From positions 7,808,490 through 7,872,489 of the forward strand of contig NC_056534.1 of assembly GCF_910596095.1 (NCBI RefSeq): a DNA stretch of 64,000 nt, written 5' to 3'. The stretch is from Thunnus maccoyii. Taxonomy: Eukaryota > Chordata > Actinopteri > Scombriformes > Scombridae. Below the pieces are notes generated by a model, which saw only the letters and a list, made by a program, of their open reading frames with translations, was not told the origin of the DNA and made no database searches. This document shows, in pieces, positions 1 to 10,868 of the stretch. The position numbers and the translations under genes are program-made. Position 1 is the first letter of the stretch, and each line of letters starts with the position of its first letter.

Positions 1-454
1 GCATTTTAAAAGTTGTTTTCTTGTCGTCTGGCGGACAGACCTGGCAAAGGATGAGTTCAGACTTTTTACAAATCGACATCATGATGTAGTTATTTCGGCA
101 TCCTTTTGATCTGTTTATTGATTTAAATCACAGCACAATCTAAGTTTATTTACACCCAAACCGGCCGTTCTGAACGGGGCTGTTCAGACAGGATGAGAAG
201 GCTGCTGTGGTGTTTGATCCTTGTGGTATTTTGACCAAAGCATGTCAGAGACACTTTATTATAGACCCAAGGGAACTGCGTTAACTTGTGGAAAAGGGGT
301 ATAATACGGCCCCTTTAATATGATGGAAACATGAGCTGCATTTGGAAGCATCGTAGTCAGGAGGGAATATACCAGGCAACAACATGGAAAAGCTGTCATA
401 TGTTTCCATTTGGAGTTCTTCTATGATTGTTCCAAGAAATAAATTTAAACCTGC

Positions 455-745
455 AGTAACTGATTTCTTTTTTTTTTTTGGGCCCATCGGGAGCAGCAGA
501 AACAAGTAGTGAACACAACACTGACATATCATCACCTTTTGATAAGTTGAGCTTGTTAGCAAAAAGCTTATTTCCACATCCAGCAGCTACGGTGCAACAT
601 GATTATTCATTTGGAGTCATGTGTCTGTCCAATGTTCAGTCTCCTTTAGCTAGCTTAGTGTGACCCTTTGGCTGCTAAATGCTCCACAGTGTTCACCAAC
701 TAGTCTCTGACTTGATCTGTTTGCCATTTGGTACTGCAACCCAGT
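455..745 (+). repeat. 5' part of an interspersed fish repeat (interrupted copy)
   Basis: GGGAGCAGCAGAAACAAGTA, AACACAACACTGACATATCA, GCTGCTAAATGCTCCACAGT and TTCACCAACTAGTC belong to the same family as 24.2 and 55.1 kb. The expected continuation (GGTGCTGAGCAGGTAGTGTA) is found 770 bp further right, after another repeat. Confidence 0.6.
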
Positions 746-836
746 CACACACATCAAAATGTGTAATAGCTACATTGGTCCACAGTACAAAACGTGTTAG
801 TTTCACAATAATGGCTCTAAAATTGTGAGCTGCCTC

Positions 837-1478
837 CAATTCAATTCAATTTTATCTATATAGCATAACAAAAGTTATCTCAGGGCACTTTTCACATACA
901 GCACGTCTAGACCGTACTCTTTAATTTACAGAGACCCGACAATTCCCTCATGAGCAAGCACTTGGCAACAGCAGCAAGGAAAAACTCCCCTTTAACGGGA
1001 AGAAACCTCGAGTAGAACCCGGCTCTAGGTGGGCGGCCATCTGCCTTGACAGGTTGGGTTGAGAGAGAAAGAAGGAGGGAGAGGGGGAGGGGGGAGAGAG
1101 ACACAGAGAAGCATAATAACAACAATAATAATGATAACAACGATAATAATAATAGAGATATGACTTATAATACTAATAGCAATAATAGCCATCACCCCCG
1201 CAGCCAAGGCCCACAACTTGAACTCTTGATTTTCCTGTGAAACAAGAAAGCACAAAAACTCCAGGGAAGAAGCCAAGTTAGTAAAATGCATTAATTGTAC
1301 ATGAATGCATACAGATGGAGAGGGGGAGGAGTAGAGAGGAGCTCAGTGCATCATGGGAGGTCCCCTGGCAGTCTAGGCCTATAGCATCATAACTAAAGGC
1401 TGGTCCAAGGTGAGCCTGGCCGGCCCTAACTACAAGCTTTATCATAAAGGAAAGTTTTAAGCCCACTCTTAAACTTTT
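837..1478 (+). repeat. long teleost interspersed repeat, plus orientation
   Basis: Contains the fish-genome repeat signature AAGGAAAAACTCCCCTTTAA / GGAAGAAACCTCGAG, CGGCCATCTGCC, a GAGAGA-rich stretch, an AATAAT-rich stretch, then GTGCATCATGGGAGGTCCCC and CAGTCTAGGCCTATAGCA. The first 250 bp recur inverted at 29.87-30.17 kb. No ORF or terminal repeat is visible, so its class is not assigned. Open frames across the AAT/GAG stretches are low complexity only. Confidence 0.75.
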
Positions 1479-1489
1479 TTTGGGGGGGG

Positions 1490-1750
1490 GCCCATTCCTT
1501 TCCAACCCACTGGGTCGGGTGCTGAGCAGGTAGTGTACTGTGGGTTTTTAGAGATTTTTCTCTGAAAATGCTGCTGCAGCCGAAAACAATGCTATGAGAG
1601 TGCTGAGAGTGAACCAAAACAGTAAAGTTGCAGCCAGACAGCTGAACAATGAACTAAAACTCTGAAAAATGATCTGAAGAATCGGGTGATAATTCTCTGC
1701 AGGTTCATCACTATGAGCAATGCCTCTGACATTACACATTGTTATTTGAT
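1490..1750 (+). repeat. 3' part of the interrupted repeat
   Basis: GGTGCTGAGCAGGTAGTGTA, GAGTGAACCAAAACAGTAAA, ACAGCTGAACAATGAACTAA and CTGCAGGTTCATCACTATGA match the order seen in the copies at 24.5 and 55.25 kb. Confidence 0.65.
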
Positions 1751-3017
1751 ACATTGTTATTATAAAAAATATTGACTATTATTGAATATTGTTGTTATTT
1801 GGAAATGGAATATATCTCACACAAGCGAATGCTTCATTCAAGCATTTATTCTTCACACTGGAAATTTTTAACCTGATGTTAAGGAGAGCTGAGAAGGCAA
1901 CTTTGTGCCAAACTACTACAAGCTTCAAGTCAAATTTCACTCGTCAACCTTTGACCTCTCATTTTTCTTGCAGTGCTGGTGAATCTCACTCTGCCTGCTA
2001 TTCCACAATCCCTTGAGAAGCAAAACACTTTCGTCCCTCAGAAAATGAATAAAGGCAAACTTTGAACACATTCCACACAGCGTACACTAACTGTCTATTA
2101 GGTTTCTAAATGATTAAAATGATTAAGTTTCCTCTTTCCTACAGTACATTCCTGCCACTCTTCACAGTTTCCTATCAAACTGAGTAGAAATGACACAAAA
2201 ATGAAAGAGAAATCAGGTTGGGGAGAGCCAGAGGCCTGTGCCAATGTTAATGACAATAACTCATATAAACCTACTGCAGATGGAAAACTCTGGATAGCTG
2301 CGGCAGAGCTGGATGGCAGAGATTACAGAAGGCCTCGGGCTGAATAGATGGGTATTGCTCCTGTATTGCACGTTGCTGTGTGTGTGCATATGTGTGTGTG
2401 TATGTGTGTGTGTGTGTATTTGAGTCAAGCTTCTTCTCAGTAAAGCCCGGGTCAGGCTAACCAGGGTGAGCCACTCTGTAATTTGCAACCACAAAAACGA
2501 AGCCAGACAGCACATCATTTTGTATGCACGTGTGTGCGTGTGTGCATGACCAAATGAGTGCCTGCAGTGTATGTGAGTGGGTATATGCGTGTATTTTGAC
2601 CTGTGTGTTGTTGTTTATTGCAGATACAAACATTGTTGTGAGTGATTCAGCTTCTGTAACTATTAGCAGGACATTTGGGCAGCAAAGCGTAGCTGTAGTT
2701 GGCTGTCTACACCACAAACAGAGCAGACGGAGCTGCTGCTGCCCAAGAGATGGAGGAGAGACCGGAAGTCAGACAGACTGACCGAGGGTTGTTGATGCAA
2801 AGTTGGTCTGGATAAGTTCATGACTCCCTTATGAGAACCAAAATTTAAATACAAAGTTACATTGCAACTGAGGGCACTGTGGCCTCAAGTCTATTGTAGT
2901 CCTTGTAGCTGGATGATGATAGTTGGTAAAAATTCCTTTCACTTTTGGCGGACACACTCTGGTTAGTACTCACTGATGAAAACACGTGAGCCTTTCAGGA
3001 ATTTGGTTTTATTACTG
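1751..3017. other. non-coding, no recognised element
   Basis: AT-rich single-copy-looking sequence with the (TG)n at 2.38 kb and scattered short TG-rich stretches to 2.6 kb. The open frames at 2.26-2.85 kb are microsatellite artefacts. Confidence 0.6.
2376..2418. repeat. (TG)n microsatellite
   Basis: TG dinucleotides interrupted by CATA and TA. Confidence 0.9.
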
Positions 3018-3554
3018 TTAGTCGTATGTCCAGTTATCTTTGTTACGAAGAAACTTGACATTAATAGACCGGGGCTTGGCATCCATCTCCAGCTCAGTTT
3101 TCCGGGAGTCAGTTCGTAGCTTCTCGGACAGCTGCTTTCTCACTTTGTCTTCTGTATCAAACCACTTTTCGCTGACAAATTCCTGAATGCCATCAGTGTT
3201 CCCATTGTCTTGTCTGGCCGTCGGGATATTCCATTTTGTCACTGAGCGAAGAGAAAAAACGTTTGCAGCTTGTTTCATCATCGTTCTTGATATTTTTACT
3301 GGTATCAGCTTTGAATCATCAAATTTCCTCTGGGTGAACTCCACACTCACTCTGAGATCACGTTCTTCCTTTAACAACTCATCCATCTTCTTGAAGGAGG
3401 AATCAACAAAGATTTCAACACAAGATTTAAAGTTTCACTCCTGCTGATGCAGCGGTGTCTTATACAAATACTTTTGTTGATGTAGCAGTTCATGCACCTG
3501 TGCCACGGAGATGGTTTCGTCTGAGGGATTGTTTGCGCTCTCCTCAGGTGTCAT
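3018..3554 (-). pseudogene. L1-like LINE ORF1 relic
   Basis: The minus strand reads from ATG at 3,554 (MTPEESANNPSDETISVAQV) through 39 codons, hits an in-frame TGA at 3,437-3,435, then continues open to TAA at 3,018. The second part has the coiled-coil-like MDELLKEERDLRVSVEFTQ and an RNA-binding-domain tail with DTEDKVRKQLSEKL and RSINVKFLRNKD, the pattern of L1/Tx1-type ORF1 proteins (KV..L..KL..., RPI.VKFLR.KD). The stop codon and missing basic motif before the last block show it is dead. No ORF2 follows on the minus strand. Family assignment is from memory of the domain. Confidence 0.6.
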
Positions 3555-5154
3555 GACAAAGCAGAGATAGCAGCTTACAGCAAATAAACACTTGCCAAAA
3601 TTCAATCCCTTTCGACAAGGTTGATCCAGTCCCTTGTTTTTTTAGTTTTTACTTCAGTTTGCAGGAAAATGTTGCTGATTCATTCAGAATTCCAAAGATA
3701 TTTAATAGTTAGGATCCATTGAGGCGCTTTGAGACACACACCAGCAGGAACCATCTCCAAACTCCCAACAAGACAAAATCCTGATGATACAGCAGTGATT
3801 TAAAACTGAAACCTGTAACTCTGCAGGCTGTTGAACTCTGTAGCAGCAAGTAACTGAAATGGTCAAAAGTTCAAATCACATCAAAATTGCTGTTTTTCAA
3901 TCAGTCACTACAAAATTTCCAAATGTGGTAACTTGCACAGTGAGATTTTGTTGTGCTTATACAATAATTTGAAGGATAAAACCACTTAACTTTGTGTAAA
4001 ATGTATTCTTTACTTTGCTCACACAAGCATAGCTGTTACTAATAGCATTAAAGATGACCTCATTCAAATTAAGTGTTCCAGTAAGCCATGGCAGGGAGCC
4101 AGCATCCACAATACCAAGACCTTAAAACTAGCACATCTAATTACATTGTAGCCACCAAGGTTTTAACTTTTTATTGCATATATACTGTATAATGTTTGGT
4201 TCTGCTCCTGTAATTGACCAGAACAAAACTATGCAAGTGTGACACAGACTTAAACTGTCTCTTATTAACCCAGTTGCAGGACCTGGGATACAAAACTACA
4301 TGAGTCTACATGCTTATAAACAGCAACAAACTCTGGGCCTTCTGAGAGAAAATTGCTTTGCCTCCCGGCACTTTCAAAATAAAATATTCATTCCAAGCTG
4401 TGTGTTGTTGTATTCATTACCACTTTTTAACCCTTCAGCAATAGCACAGGGTGATAGTTTCTGTCATGGTTGTAGATTGCCTTGCCATGAGAGACATCTA
4501 GCAAAGTTTGACTTCATCCAAATGAAGGGGAGTCATAGCCCCAAGACCTGGATGGCTTTTCACCAGATAAAGCTCATTGAGCTGCCTGGGGGGAGAAAAG
4601 CTGCATACCGTAGCTGTATGTGAACTTTTTATCCTTTCACATACACTTAGTGGATTAATGCATTCATTAAATAGAAATTTGAACATTGACTGATAATCAT
4701 ATGACAATGACGGTTGATAAAACGTTGGTTATAATCACAGGTCAGGACTCAAACTCTGGTCTCCTGTATGAAAATCTGATGCTCTACTTGCCCATCCTCC
4801 ATCCAGACATCCACGCTACTAAACGGACCTTGTGGTGATAATGTTTTCTCAACAACTGTTTCTAAGGTCAAGAATGGACGTGACCCGATTGGCCTGTATT
4901 TTAAATACAGCGTTCGCAACTTCTGGTTGAATTGTCTACTTTCTGAGTAGTTTATTATAAGCCTTGTTTGCGGTTGACTTTTACATGAGGACTTGACATG
5001 ATTTAAGAATTTACCCTACACAGCTGTGATTTATACATCACATTTGTGGGACAAACAAAAGCATATGTGTACTAATTCATTGATTTAAGCTAGAGTGAAG
5101 AGCTCCACAAGTATAACTGCTGCTTCCTCCTGCTGAAAGGAGCCTGTTGTGGTG
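3555..5154. other. non-coding, nothing recognised
   Basis: AT-rich sequence; the ~107-codon open frame at 4,300-4,623 has no domain, splice context or codon bias. Confidence 0.55.
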
Positions 5155-5400
5155 TTTCACTCATTTGATCATAATGCCCCCTGGATGCCTCCATGTGGAG
5201 GTAATCAGGTCACGTTCAACTGAGAGGAGACCTGAGGCAGACTCAGAGCATGCTGGAGGGGTTATATATCCCATCTGGCCTGGGATGCCCCAGGACGAAT
5301 AAAAAGATATGATTGTGGAGAAGGGCTTCTGGGTTACCAAGTTTAGCATGTTGGCACCGTGACCCAGAGCTGGATAGGTGATGGAAAATGGATGTGTTTT
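5155..5400 (+). repeat. LINE 3'-end fragment
   Basis: CATGTGGAGGTAATCAGGTC, GAGGAGACCTGAGGCAGACT, CATGCTGGAGGGGTTATATA, GGCCTGGGATGCCCCAGGAC and GACCCAGAGCTGGATAGGTG follow the order of the 3' end of an abundant fish non-LTR element that normally ends in ATGGATGG repeats. Here the tail is degenerate (GATGGAAAATGGATG). No coding part remains. Confidence 0.6.
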
Positions 5401-8400
5401 CATGCCGTGTGCCTGGATGAGCCTTGTGAATTTCCACTGCAGCTACTATTATGCTCGATCTGAAATTTTAAGAAGAAATCAGGACCCTCAACAGAGTACT
5501 TCAGGTAGGTAATTTGCTGTGGAACTTTCATTTTACAGGTTACAGAGACACCAGATTCACACAAGATTAAAAGCAAAAATGAGTTTTTCAAGTAATTCAA
5601 ATCACAGGACACTGTGTAAGAACATCCTGAGCAAAATAGTCTTTTGGAGTTTGACAAATGAGACTCTAGTTTGTTCACGCATAAATTACACTCATATTAT
5701 CTGCATATACTGTAGCACTTTGGCAGCTCACACATACACCCCAGCATGCAGACTCCGATATACAAAATGTCTTCAAGTATCGACCAGAGAATCAGCTTAC
5801 TCCTTCCCAGCTCGACACCGCACACTGTGCAGGGAGCTGATAAGAGCTCTGACCTGGGGCGTGTGTTTTAGGAGTCGGCATTTGTTCTTCAGCCCACAGA
5901 GAGCATCGGGGCAGATCAGGGCCTGGATCAGAAGAGAAACCTTATCCGTCTCCTCGAGGATTGCCCTGTCAGCTGCCTCCTCTGGCTCAGAAAACTAAAC
6001 GACTGAATTAGCCTCAGATAGAGAGATAAGCGTTTTTTTCTGGCTGTACATCTGCCAATGTATGTCCTCCAGAAAACCTTGGCCTTGCTTTCACTGCAGT
6101 TTAAAAAGGGATTTTACAGAAATACTGGCAGTGCGATGTTGTGTGGTAGATGCAACAGGTCAATCAGTTATGATTTAATCATGGTACACCAATGGCAGGA
6201 TCAGACTACACGACATTTATGTCTTTTCAGATGGTCACTATGTCAGATACGGTGATGGTCCTGATGCGACCCTGACGGAGAATTTGCTTGCGGCGTTTCA
6301 AAAACTGCATGACATGCTTATGTGATTGCAGAGGAAGGGCCAATTTTCTGGGATCAGGAATGTTAACAACCATAGAATAATTTTGTAGATGTAGTCAGAC
6401 TCTGCAAGATAAAGTAAAAACATTCTGACATGCAAGTCCTCCTATCTGGGCCTCAGGACACAGAGTCGACTGTCTCTCACTATGACACACTACACGGAAG
6501 AAAACAACTATTTCTGTGTTGTTATTTACATTCCTTATGCCACTTGTGAGTTAGATTGTGCCATTTTGTGCAGACAACATGCAGTCTAATGCCTGTATAA
6601 GTCGACATTTCAAGTATCAACACTATCGCCAGACAAGAATGCCACTATTGGATGATTCTGCAAAACTGCACCATTCAGTAACAACATTGTTTTACATCCA
6701 ATGCTAATGTTTTTGAAAATTCCTGCTTTCTACCATATCTGTGCAAAGCAAATGAATTATGGTTAAGATTTGGTGGGGTTAGACAACTAAACACTTATAT
6801 AAACCACTGCACTATTCGCATATATGAACTCAAAAACTATGACTGGGACCTTGCATTGCAGCCTGCCACCCTATAGACTTACAAGGTGCCCAGTTACTAC
6901 AAGAGAGAGTTAAGAAAAGCTCAATGGGAATTAAAAAAGAACAACAGCACGTGGAAACAAATTATTGTTGTTGTTTATTGGTGTTGTTGGTACCATTTGC
7001 AGCAGAATATGTAAATTACTCAACGCAACATAACCACAGGGCAACAGATTCAAGAGAGGCCAGAGATTGCCTCTTACTTTGTAGCCATATGTGTGAACGC
7101 TCCATAAATTTCCGCCTCGCCACAAAAAGAGCATGTACACTACTTCCTGCACTGGCACTGACATTGGTATTAGATGTAAATCATCCAATATGGATATAAT
7201 TCCTATGAGATACCGAGTACATATCCTATTAAGCCCTTGTACTGTAGTTTCCTGATGGGACCCTTCGTATCTCAGAATATGGAAATTTACAGAAACCCTG
7301 ATGTCATCAACAGAAAATCCTAAGAAGAAGAGAGAACCTGATTGATTGACTGACTTGCTGACTGACTGATTGATTGGTTGGACCTATTTAAATCTAGAGA
7401 TGCCAACACTGCGTTCCTCAGAAATAAGATATCTACATCTCTAAAACATGGACCAAAAAACTTCAACTTTGCAGCAGTCAAACTGACCGTAAGTAGATGC
7501 TAGATTTTGTCGTTAAAAGTGTAAATCATGCTCTGAACAAGTCATTGCCTCTGTCCTCCACTGACCGGCCCGCTCCGTTGGCTCTAGACAAGATTTTTAC
7601 CTCATTTGCACAGACCTGAATCTGCTTCTCTTGACTCAACTTATGACCTTCACTGCAAGATAAAATAAAGCCAACAGAGCGTGGAGCAGTGTCTGGCAGT
7701 GCCACATACCTCCCACTCTCCCTCGTATCTGACTCATCCGGCAGCACTCTGGCAATTCTCTCCTAGGAGCCATTACCCAATTATTAGGTAGTGAAGCTTT
7801 TACAGGAGAAACAGAGAGGGGTGAGTGCTAAACAAAGAGACACTAAGATGGAAAATGTGAAAAAAGATAGGTACAGTAGTTGGATCCTGAACTATTTAGG
7901 GTCTCGTTTTAAAGGATGAAAAGCACCTTAATTACTGTGATTTTATGAAAATTCATTTTCAATCTTAGTTTCTGTTTCTATGATGGATTACATTTCAGTT
8001 GTTTCTTCCACTTATAACTGTGTTTTAGATGGACAAAGCCAGACGTATTCAATAGTCAATCATATAGTCATTAGTCATGTAGTAATCTATACTGATAGAT
8101 AATTAGATTGTATTATGCATATATTATAAAACATATATAATACACTGAAGATATTCGGAAACTCTAAGCTCAGGTATCACATCGTTTTTTAAATTTATTT
8201 TACATAAGAGGTTATAAGGTGTTTTAAACATTGTGATGCTTGAGCTGCCAAGGTTCCACTTTCAGTGCTCTGATCTTTTAACCTCTTATTATGCAACCCC
8301 ATTTTTCTGCAGAAGCCCGAAAATAATGTACCCAAAATAAAAAAGGTTACGGTTCATAACTGTGGTCTCATTTGAAAGGCAACTCTTTAAATTTTACAAC

Positions 8401-8874
8401 CAAAAGGTCAGAATGTGTATAAACGATCCTGAACCAAAGTTACAGAGGCTAAAATGTCCCATGGGTGAGACAGTGTCGTTTAATGGGTTAAGGCTCTGAA
8501 TGTGGACTCTGGCGTTACGATCAGCATATGCTATGTCTGTTATGTCTGTTATGTTCTTCCTCTGTCTCACTATGACACTGTGATACCAATACACTCTGAC
8601 TTGAAGTCATTATGGCTTTGAATAACAAGATGGTTAACCAGAGAGCGTGTGCTTGTCCTTGTTAAGTGTCATAATCATACTTATGTGACTGTTGATGCAT
8701 TATGATGACTTACAGCAACTTTTATAATGTGTTATGTGGGTATACACTGTATAACACATGATACATATGGAATACATAGAAAAAGTTTCCAAATAATGCA
8801 ATATTTCCACATTTAACAAGTAATTAGCAATATGTCAGCTATAACCTTTTAGTCACACTAGCAGCATGACTTTA
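5401..8874. other. non-coding, nothing recognised
   Basis: A 159-codon frame at 5,519-5,998 lacks any domain and is Ser/Arg-rich without codon bias. 5.79-6.0 kb is somewhat GC-richer. A GATTGATT/GACTGACT stretch lies at 7,340-7,380. Confidence 0.5.
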
Positions 8875-9112
8875 TTAATAGCGATGTTGTCAGCTGGCAG
8901 GTCGCTCCACCACTTTGGTCCAGGCAGAAATCTCAACAACTGTTGGATGGATCGCCATGAAATTTGAAGATTAAAAAGTTGAGTTGAGTTTGACATTTGT
9001 GGTTTTAAGGAAATCTCTCAACAACTATTGGATGGATTGCCATGAAATTCGGTCCAGACATTTACCAAGAGGATGATTTGTAACAACGTTGATGATCCAA
9101 ATTTGTCCATTA
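8875..9112 (+). repeat. repeat with duplicated 84-bp subunit
   Basis: TCAACAACTGTTGGATGGAT...GCCATGAAATT at about 8,932 recurs at about 9,016 as TCAACAACTATTGGATGGAT...GCCATGAAATT. CACTTTGGTCCAGGCAGAAA precedes it. Same family as 34.64, 41.32, 45.97 and 53.43 kb. Confidence 0.65.
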
Positions 9113-10527
9113 ATCAATGTCTCCATTTAATTTAACTTTAATCATTTTTAACATTCTGCCCTGAACACACACACACATATTTTTGCGCTTTATTTTCATG
9201 CACCCATTTAAATATACAGTGCTTGTGACACTTTCTCTATTTCTACATTTGCTAACTGATTGTAGAGAAAATCCTCGACTGCCATCAAACATGCCAAGAA
9301 AACGTCACTCACCTTCAACAGTGTAGCAAAGAAAGTAGCCAAATGACCTCAATGTCTCAGTCTCCATTAGCTAACACACATACGCACTGCAGCAAGTCCA
9401 CTTCATCTGAAAGGAGTATAACTCTCCAACCCTCAGAAATTATGTTGCTTACTTTGGATCTCTCCCTCAGCAGGCCTTCCTGTCTGCTCTATTTATATAG
9501 CGGTGGTAGATTGAGTAGTAACTGTAGATTTTGGAGATTTATATCATATATCTTGGGGTGTTCTGTTTTAAAGAGTTGTAATTTGTGATTTCAAGTGTTT
9601 CAAGTTGCGACCTTTGATTTGCCAAACATGCAGCATTTTCATTCAACTTCCAATTTCATTATTTTTTCTTTCCATAAACCTCCCAGCCGCTCATTTGCTC
9701 CTACCTGTTTTTCTCTCCATTACCCCCCCCCCCCTTCCTCTTTTTTTTTCTCCATCTACACCTCAATCCTGTCTCCCTCTGACAGATGAGTGTGGTCAGA
9801 GGTCATGTGGTTGTAATTAGGAGAGCGCTGCCTCGGCACTCTGCCCTGCTTCCTGTTTCTGATGTATGAGAAAACGGGCTTCGGTTCAGTCATCCCTGAA
9901 AACAGCTGTTATCCTCGGGGCTCAGCCTTCAAACTCCCCAACCTAAATAAAACTGTCTTTAACCTGTCTTCATAGTCTCATAACATTTATCACAACCTTC
10001 CCCACACTACTCCAGGTCCACCCTCCAATTTTCCCTCCACTTGATCACTTACATAACTGCAGAACTAGAGAGACGCTGGAATGCCAGAGGCCTCACAGCA
10101 ATGATACTGCGTTTATCAGCAAGGTATCTACTGAGTTGTAAATCTTGAGATCAGATCCATTATTTTTTTTTTTTTTTTTTTTTTACAGAGGAATGTGTTA
10201 GTTTGGATCATTAGACAGGATCATAGGTTATAATCCAGATTTTCCTTTTTTTGCCATGTCCAATATCTTCTGGTCTGTTTTGAAGTTGCTTTACTTTCCT
10301 TTACAGGTGGCTCTTGTTATCCAGGTTTATTCTTTGGGAAATTCTCCAGCCTTCAGTCTTCCTTTCCAGTGAGTCAGGCAGTATAAAGCGGGCTTCACTT
10401 CAGTCCTGTGATCAACAAGTCAGGAGAAGAGTATTTATTGATAAGAGGGAACAGGGTCGTCGGTTCAAGTTTTGTGGCTAAGAAGAGACGGTCATAGTTT
10501 AGCTTCCAATCTGAATTTTATGCTTCC
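9113..10527. other. non-coding, simple-sequence patches
   Basis: Contains a C-run/T-run block at about 9,722-9,750 and the T22 run at 10,163. No gene or recognisable element. Confidence 0.55.
10163..10184. repeat. T homopolymer (22 nt)
   Basis: Uninterrupted run; could be a retro-element tail on the minus strand, but no body is recognised next to it. Confidence 0.85.
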
Positions 10528-10868
10528 TTTAAGGAGAAGTTTGACATTTTAGGAAATATGCTTATTTGCTTTCTTGCCAAGAATGAAAAGATTGCTCATA
10601 TTAAATATGAAACTACCACCAGCAGTCAGCTAACTTAGCTTAGCAAAAAGACTGGAAACAGGGGGAAACGGTAACAAAATCTGCCTTCCAGCACCTCTTA
10701 AACTCATTAATACATATTAAATCTGAAGTTATGGTGTTTCATGGGCTTAAGTGCCAAAAAATTGTCTAGGCAATAGTCAGAATAGTCTGAATTGATCTTC
10801 TTATCTAAGTCTATAGGCAAGAAAGTGAAAAAGCATGTTTTACAAATTGTCCAACTATTCCTTTAATC
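10528..10868 (+). mobile_element. fold-back / inverted-repeat element
   Basis: The left end AAGGAGAAGTTTGACATTTT...GCTTATTTGCTTTCTTGCC is roughly mirrored at the right by GGCAAGAAAGTGAAAAAGCA...AATTGTCCAACTATTCCTTT. In between, TTAGCTTAGCAAAAAGACTG and GGAAACAGGGGGAAACGGT are shared with the partial copy at 16.63 kb. Length 340 bp, no ORF, consistent with a non-autonomous DNA element. Confidence 0.6.

Noticed and set aside
5519-5998. 159-codon plus-strand open frame
   Set aside because: No domain, no splice context; composition is that of surrounding DNA with Ser/Arg-rich random sequence.
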